38,194 nt of DNA. It comes from Sphingobacterium siyangense (lineage in GTDB: Bacteria; Bacteroidota; Bacteroidia; Sphingobacteriales; Sphingobacteriaceae). The stretch spans positions 1 to 38,194 of the forward strand of contig NZ_VLKR01000048.1 in NCBI RefSeq assembly GCF_007830445.1. The letters run 5' to 3'. Positions 34,318-38,194 of this stretch are shown piece by piece. The notes beneath the pieces were generated by a model. It saw only the letters and a program-made list of their open reading frames with translations, had not been told where the DNA came from and searched no databases. A program made the position numbers and the translations under genes. Position 1 is the stretch's first letter. Each line of letters opens with the position of its first letter.

Positions 34318-34360
34318 TCCTGACTAATGGAAACTTTGAGAAAGTTTCCATTAGTCAGGA
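34318..34360. repeat. Hairpin 3: perfect 20-bp palindrome over the GH127 stop codon
   Basis: Arms 34318-34337 and 34341-34360 are perfectly complementary with loop GAG. The stop codon of the minus-strand gene (34353-34351) lies in the right arm. No T tract on either side, unlike most terminators of this window. Confidence 0.85.
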
Positions 34361-36732
34361 CGAAGAGTCCGGATTTCTAGGATCTTGTGACTTGTGGATC
34401 CTGCCCCGGCCTTAATTTTTAGTTCTATTTTGGTTTTCCCTATACCATCATTGGGAAGCTGTATACGTATTGTTTTAATGGTTGACTTCTCATCCTTGTC
34501 TTCCAGTGTGCTAATGGTTTTACCATCGACCATAACCTCCGTTATCCTTGATGAGTTGTCTGCCAGCAATTTGATTGCTATCAGTTGGGTCTCGGGCGTT
34601 ATTTTCATCACATAACTAAACCAGTCTTTTGTATCGCGCCAGCGTGTATCGCCGAATGCCCCAGCATTGCTATTTTGCTCGCGAAAAAAGTGATCTGATT
34701 CCGGTTGTTGCTCTCCAGCGACAACCTTATCGACTGTTTTGGCAGCTAGCGCCAAGCTTTCTATTTCATCACTGTTCATTTTCTCCTGTAACGCCTGTAG
34801 TTCCTTTTCTGTTGCTTGAGGCCAATAGATCATATAACGGGAATCATGAATACCGAAAAAGGGTTCTAGTTCCATTTGAATACCTTTTTTTTCCAAATAA
34901 AGATCTGAGAGCGTAAAATGTAAGGGCTTGGATGCTATTGGTTTTACAAGTGCCGGAATATTGTTCGGCTCAGCTTTAAGAATTGGGAGATCACGTAAAG
35001 GGATTTGTTTTCCCGATGCAATGTGCCCCATTCGGCTGTCATCGGCCTGAAGTCCCAAAAGATCTTCCTGTCCACTACGGGCACCCAAAACAAGAGGTCC
35101 ATATAAAATACTATAATAATTGCTTTTATCAGGCAACTGCTCAGTATGTATCCCCATAGGCAATTCAAGACTGACGATATCCCCCTTTCGCCATGTACGT
35201 TTGATTTGGATATGATCATTCGTTGAACTGAAATTGTGGTAAGGCTTTCCATTGATCAATACATGCGGAGCTGCTGTCAGCCAGTTGGGTTTACGAATAA
35301 ACAAGCTGAATGAAGTCGGTTTTTTGGGGTTGATTCGGATGCTTGTATTGGCTTCTTTCGGAAAGTTCGTTTCTTGAATAACTTCCATGTTTTTCTCTTT
35401 CCAGTCCAAGCGTGAAGGAATAAACAAATTGACGAACAAGTCATTGTTGCGTTGTGCATAGATCATTTCACCATATTTGGCGTGGTTTTCCATCCCTGAT
35501 CCAACGCAGCACCACATACTTGTCTGTGTTTGTGAATAAACGCGATAATGCCCCGGACGGATTTGTGTGAAATAAACTAATCCACCATGTTCGGGATGTT
35601 GTGTCGATAAGATGTGGTTGTAAAGAGCACGTTCATAAAAATCGAGGTATTTTCCTTGCGGATCAGTTTGGTAGAGCATTTTTGTGAGCCGTAACATATT
35701 GTACGTATTGCAGGTTTCAGGTCCCTCAATGCTATATAACATCTTTGAAAAATCGTCCGTAGGGTTAAAATGCTCACTCACACTATTTCCACCAATAGCA
35801 ATCGAGCGTTGCTCAACGACATTGTCCCAAAAGTACCGAACAGCCTCAGCCCATTTTTCGTTGTGGGAAAGGTCAGCGATGCGTTTAAAACCGAGAACTT
35901 TTGGAATTTGTGTATTTGCGTGCAATCCTGTTAAATGATCTTGATGCGCTAATAAGGGCTCAAGTATGGATTGATGACTAAATTTACGAGCCAGCTCGAG
36001 ATAAGTTGGGTTTTGGGTAATTGCAGCGACATCAGCAAAGGTTTCGTTCAGTCCACCGTGTTCACTTCGTAACATCTCCTGTATTTGAGCTTCGGAAAGT
36101 TGACCAACCAACTTAAGCGCCCAATCAGTCATCTGAATAAGCATGTCTTTCGCAGATTCATTGCCTGTCAACAAGTAGGCATCTCGCAGGCCAGCATAGG
36201 TTTTGTGTATATTATATAGCGGTACCCATTTTCCATTCAAGTTAAAGCTACCGGCGTTGATCCGGCCTTGTTGAATCTCTGTCCAACTAATTTTACCCCC
36301 AGGCACCCCGCCAATGTATCCGTTTCCATTTGCTTCCTGACAACGTTTCAAGTTGACCAGCATGTAATCCAGGCGTTCCTTGATGCGAAGATCTCCTGTA
36401 GCGGCATACATATGAGCCAGCGCAGATAGATAATGACCTCCGATATGGCCATCTAGTCCTGTATTTTCCCAATTGGTATAAGAGTCTTTTTTAAGCGGTA
36501 AATTGGCTTCGCGTAAAAATGGAGCCAACAATCGGTCCGGATCCATTTCCAATAAATAAGTGATATCCAGGTCTTCAGCATGTTTAAAAACTCCAGGTAA
36601 CAACCTTACCTCTCTTAAATCGAAATAATTTAATTGAGGAGTTGTTTGAGCAGATAGCGCCAGACAAAATAAGCTTAAGAGAGCACTGTGCAAAAATTTG
36701 TTTTTGAAGATCATATGGACTGAAATTATCAT
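34351..36732 (-). CDS. GH127/GH146-type beta-L-arabinofuranosidase
   Basis: This 793-residue secreted enzyme has a signal peptide ending near LALSAQ (residue 29); an in-frame ATG at 36714 gives an equally good one, so the start is open. The (alpha/alpha)6 barrel (about 35-430) has the zinc-cysteine active site of this clan: Glu339 and Cys341 in GPETCNTYN, Cys408-Cys409 in MWCCVGSG, where one Cys is the nucleophile; Glu320 in SVSEHF fits the acid/base. The C-terminal beta modules include YMIYWP and AGAFGDTRWRD, typical of the longer Bacteroidota enzymes placed in GH146. It would release L-arabinofuranose from arabinan or arabinoxylan-like chains. Upstream a perfect -7 element TATCTTTG lies at 36805-36798 on the minus strand. 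Confidence 0.9.
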   Translation of the reverse strand: MIISVHMIFKNKFLHSALLSLFCLALSAQTTPQLNYFDLREVRLLPGVFKHAEDLDITYLLEMDPDRLLAPFLREANLPLKKDSYTNWENTGLDGHIGGHYLSALAHMYAATGDLRIKERLDYMLVNLKRCQEANGNGYIGGVPGGKISWTEIQQGRINAGSFNLNGKWVPLYNIHKTYAGLRDAYLLTGNESAKDMLIQMTDWALKLVGQLSEAQIQEMLRSEHGGLNETFADVAAITQNPTYLELARKFSHQSILEPLLAHQDHLTGLHANTQIPKVLGFKRIADLSHNEKWAEAVRYFWDNVVEQRSIAIGGNSVSEHFNPTDDFSKMLYSIEGPETCNTYNMLRLTKMLYQTDPQGKYLDFYERALYNHILSTQHPEHGGLVYFTQIRPGHYRVYSQTQTSMWCCVGSGMENHAKYGEMIYAQRNNDLFVNLFIPSRLDWKEKNMEVIQETNFPKEANTSIRINPKKPTSFSLFIRKPNWLTAAPHVLINGKPYHNFSSTNDHIQIKRTWRKGDIVSLELPMGIHTEQLPDKSNYYSILYGPLVLGARSGQEDLLGLQADDSRMGHIASGKQIPLRDLPILKAEPNNIPALVKPIASKPLHFTLSDLYLEKKGIQMELEPFFGIHDSRYMIYWPQATEKELQALQEKMNSDEIESLALAAKTVDKVVAGEQQPESDHFFREQNSNAGAFGDTRWRDTKDWFSYVMKITPETQLIAIKLLADNSSRITEVMVDGKTISTLEDKDEKSTIKTIRIQLPNDGIGKTKIELKIKAGAGSTSHKILEIRTLRPD

Positions 36733-36999
36733 TTGTTATTAACAAGATCTGATGAGCTTGTCTGGTTAGCCGTTATGTATAAAAAAGACCGGTAAATCAA
36801 AGATATTAAATGTGTTATTTATTTTAAGTGTTTTTTTTACATTTATCTATGCAAGAGAAAAAGGATGAATAGTTTTAAGTTGTATTTATTTGATAATTAG
36901 AGTTTTGCTTATTTTGTGTTTAGGAAGGTAAAATCCTGGCCTGCTGATAAGATCGCAATAAAAAAGAGCTGATCCGTTTATTTTTAGCTATACTTGTAT

Positions 37000-37590
37000 A
37001 TGAATAAAATTAATAGTATTGTTATTTTTTGTGCTTCCAGTTTAGGGAATTCGGCCGTGTATGAAGAGCAAGCCTCCTATGTGGGAAAGGTTTTGGCTGA
37101 ATACGGTATCCGTTTGGTTTATGGCGGCGGAAGGGTTGGCCTAATGGGGGCTGTTGCGAATGGAGCTCTTGCGCACGGAGGTGAAGTAATAGGTGTGATT
37201 CCCGATTTTTTGAATTCGAAAGAAAGAGAGCATAGGGGTGTAACAAAACTGATTATTGTAGATACCATGCATGATCGTAAACGAATTATGAGCGATTACG
37301 CCGAAGGGGTTATTGCACTGCCGGGCGGTTTTGGTACATTGGAAGAACTTTTTGAAATGATTACATGGGCTCAATTGGGTTTACATAAAAAGCCAGTTGG
37401 TTTATTAAACATCAATGGATTTTATAATCATCTAATTCAATTTATTGATCACATGGTCGAAGAAGGGCTTCTTAAGCAGGAAAATAGAGCAATGTTATTG
37501 GTCGCTGATACGATTGAAGAGCTGATCGAGAAAATGCAACAGTATGAAGCACCACTGGTTCCAAAATGGATTGAGAAGGATGAAATTTAG
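37000..37590 (+). CDS. LOG-family protein (TIGR00730, cytokinin riboside 5'-monophosphate phosphoribohydrolase-like)
   Basis: This 196-residue Rossmann-fold protein has the family signature PGGFGTLEELFEMITWAQLG (about 106-125) and the nucleotide-binding GGGRVGLMG (about 43-51) after the first strand SIVIFCASSLG. LOG enzymes cleave nucleoside 5'-monophosphates to base and ribose 5-phosphate; in bacteria without hormone signalling the role is probably nucleotide salvage. ATG 37000 is chosen over the in-frame TTG at 36994. TATACTTG just before it is an imperfect -7 match. It stands alone between the GH127 gene and the broken receptor. Confidence 0.92.
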   Translation: MNKINSIVIFCASSLGNSAVYEEQASYVGKVLAEYGIRLVYGGGRVGLMGAVANGALAHGGEVIGVIPDFLNSKEREHRGVTKLIIVDTMHDRKRIMSDYAEGVIALPGGFGTLEELFEMITWAQLGLHKKPVGLLNINGFYNHLIQFIDHMVEEGLLKQENRAMLLVADTIEELIEKMQQYEAPLVPKWIEKDEI

Positions 37591-37705
37591 GGCTTCGGTA
37601 AATTTTTATATCATCTTAATCCTGCTCTTATTTCTGACTAATAGCATTCTTATCGCTTTTTAATTTCGATTTAGAGATTTGTAACAGAATTTCTTATTCC
37701 TCCAT

Positions 37706-38133
37706 ATGTTACAATCTCGGTTTTTTTAGCCTGTATTTTTATCGTTTCTCTGTTTGGGCTTATTGCTCAAACAGTATCTCAGAATACTATGAAATCGTTC
37801 AGAATTGACGAAGTCGAAATTAGTTCGAAGTATTACAAAAGATATAATCCGAAACAACTGTCGGAAGCAATGCGGCTAGAAGCCTCATTGTTAAATATAC
37901 CACAGCATATTCAAGTGGTGAACAGCGAGATTTTTAGGGATCAGGTGGTACTCAACCTCAATGAAAGTGCTACCCGAAACTGCAGTGGTACATTTCGGGA
38001 GGAACGGCATAATCGTATATCTCCAGATATCTATTCCCGTGGCAGCTATATCAGCGCGCAGCATAATGGTGTTGATATGCGTCCACTGGGAAAAGGGCCT
38101 AAATATCATTTTTTTTCAATGGTTAATTTTTGA
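37706..38133 (+). pseudogene. TonB-dependent siderophore receptor, 5' fragment, frameshifted and truncated
   Basis: The frame from 37789 to 38133 encodes a receptor plug: IPQHIQVVNSEIFRDQ, LNESATRNCSG and IYSRGSYISAQHNGVDMR match the IPQ-IQVV, DQ, E-RN-SG, RG and NG pattern of siderophore TonB receptors. After NGVDMRP similarity stops and a TGA follows at 38131; a whole receptor has about 700 residues. Upstream in the same frame, 37720-37788 encodes a hydrophobic stretch (FLACIFIVSLFGLIAQ) with no start codon. An ATG at 37706 leads into it only if the T7 tract at 37721-37727 gained one T (or lost two); as it stands the frame meets TAG at 37727. So the gene has a signal-peptide frameshift and a broken 3' end. 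Confidence 0.75.
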
Positions 38134-38194
38134 ACAACATTTTAGAAGAAATGAACAACAATCAATCGAATTAGAGGTGATACCTTTGTTATGG
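38066..38194 (+). other. Open frame running off the right edge, unidentified
   Basis: In the frame one base ahead of the receptor fragment, codons stay open from an ATG at 38066 to the window end (43 codons, containing FEQHFRRNEQQSIELEVIP). It may be the continuation of another gene joined to the receptor remnant, or chance. No family recognised. Confidence 0.3.

Noticed and set aside
32262..36732. Polysaccharide utilisation locus
   Set aside because: The two glycosidases are convergent, and no SusC/SusD pair, hybrid sensor or further carbohydrate genes accompany them.
1..38194. CRISPR array, prophage or rRNA operon
   Set aside because: No regularly spaced repeats, no cas or phage structural genes and no rRNA sequence found on reading both strands.

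Overview
The window looks like a chromosomal segment of a Sphingobacterium-like member of the Bacteroidota (family Sphingobacteriaceae). That placement is an inference. It rests on several -7 elements of the form TAnnTTTG with an upstream TTG, start codons without clear Shine-Dalgarno sequences, tRNA genes that do not encode CCA, lipoproteins with Lys-Asp after the lipid-bearing Cys, a GH97 enzyme, a GH127/GH146 enzyme and a FucP-type sugar transporter. No rRNA operon, CRISPR array, prophage or complete insertion sequence is present. Mobile or decayed DNA is visible only at the two ends: a transposase C-terminus cut by the left edge, and a broken TonB-dependent receptor fragment at the right edge.

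Layout, left to right. 1-340: insertion-sequence remnant. 365-3197 (-): an amino-sugar/sugar kinase of the BadF/BadG type and an FHS-family sugar transporter with an inserted coiled coil. 3501-5761 (+): rho and pssA. 5758-6586 (-): folK and a stand-alone Hpt domain. 6829-11038 (+): sppA, pgk and an EEP-superfamily nuclease/phosphatase. 11035-13884 (-): a 949-residue secreted protein joining a metalloprotease-like domain, a beta-propeller and a predicted outer-membrane barrel. 14530-17485 (+): mgtE, three near-identical tRNA-Asn genes and a PfkB-family kinase. 17486-19550 (-): a cytochrome b5-like protein, an orphan ECF sigma factor and murB. 19655-23469: a TetR regulator facing a ypdA-like reductase and a FUSC-family membrane protein. 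23857-28314 (+): ppc, a DUF4142 lipoprotein and a short Ppx/GppA protein. 28389-30695 (+): tRNA-Leu, a small secreted protein and a lipoprotein that I read as a cholesterol-dependent-cytolysin-like (CDC-like) pore-former. 30888-32004 (-): SRPBCC and DinB-fold proteins. 32262-36732: convergent GH97 and GH127/146 glycosidases separated by three hairpins. 37000-37590 (+): a LOG-family protein. 37706-38194: the broken receptor.

Most genes are core housekeeping in short transcription units, often ended by clear hairpin terminators. Convergent neighbours are packed very tightly: four pairs abut or overlap at their stop codons. The most interesting accessory element is the CDC-like lipoprotein at 29670-30695. 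It has its own promoter and terminator, lies about 1.2 kb downstream of a tRNA-Leu gene, lacks the C-terminal membrane-binding domain of classical cytolysins and carries a signal compatible with surface lipoprotein export. CDC-like proteins of Bacteroidota have been described as two-part, antibacterial pore-forming toxins, so this gene is the best candidate here for an under-described system. Other points to check are the T7 frameshift in the signal peptide of the receptor fragment, the protease-propeller-barrel protein, and an inverted repeat between murB and the TetR gene.
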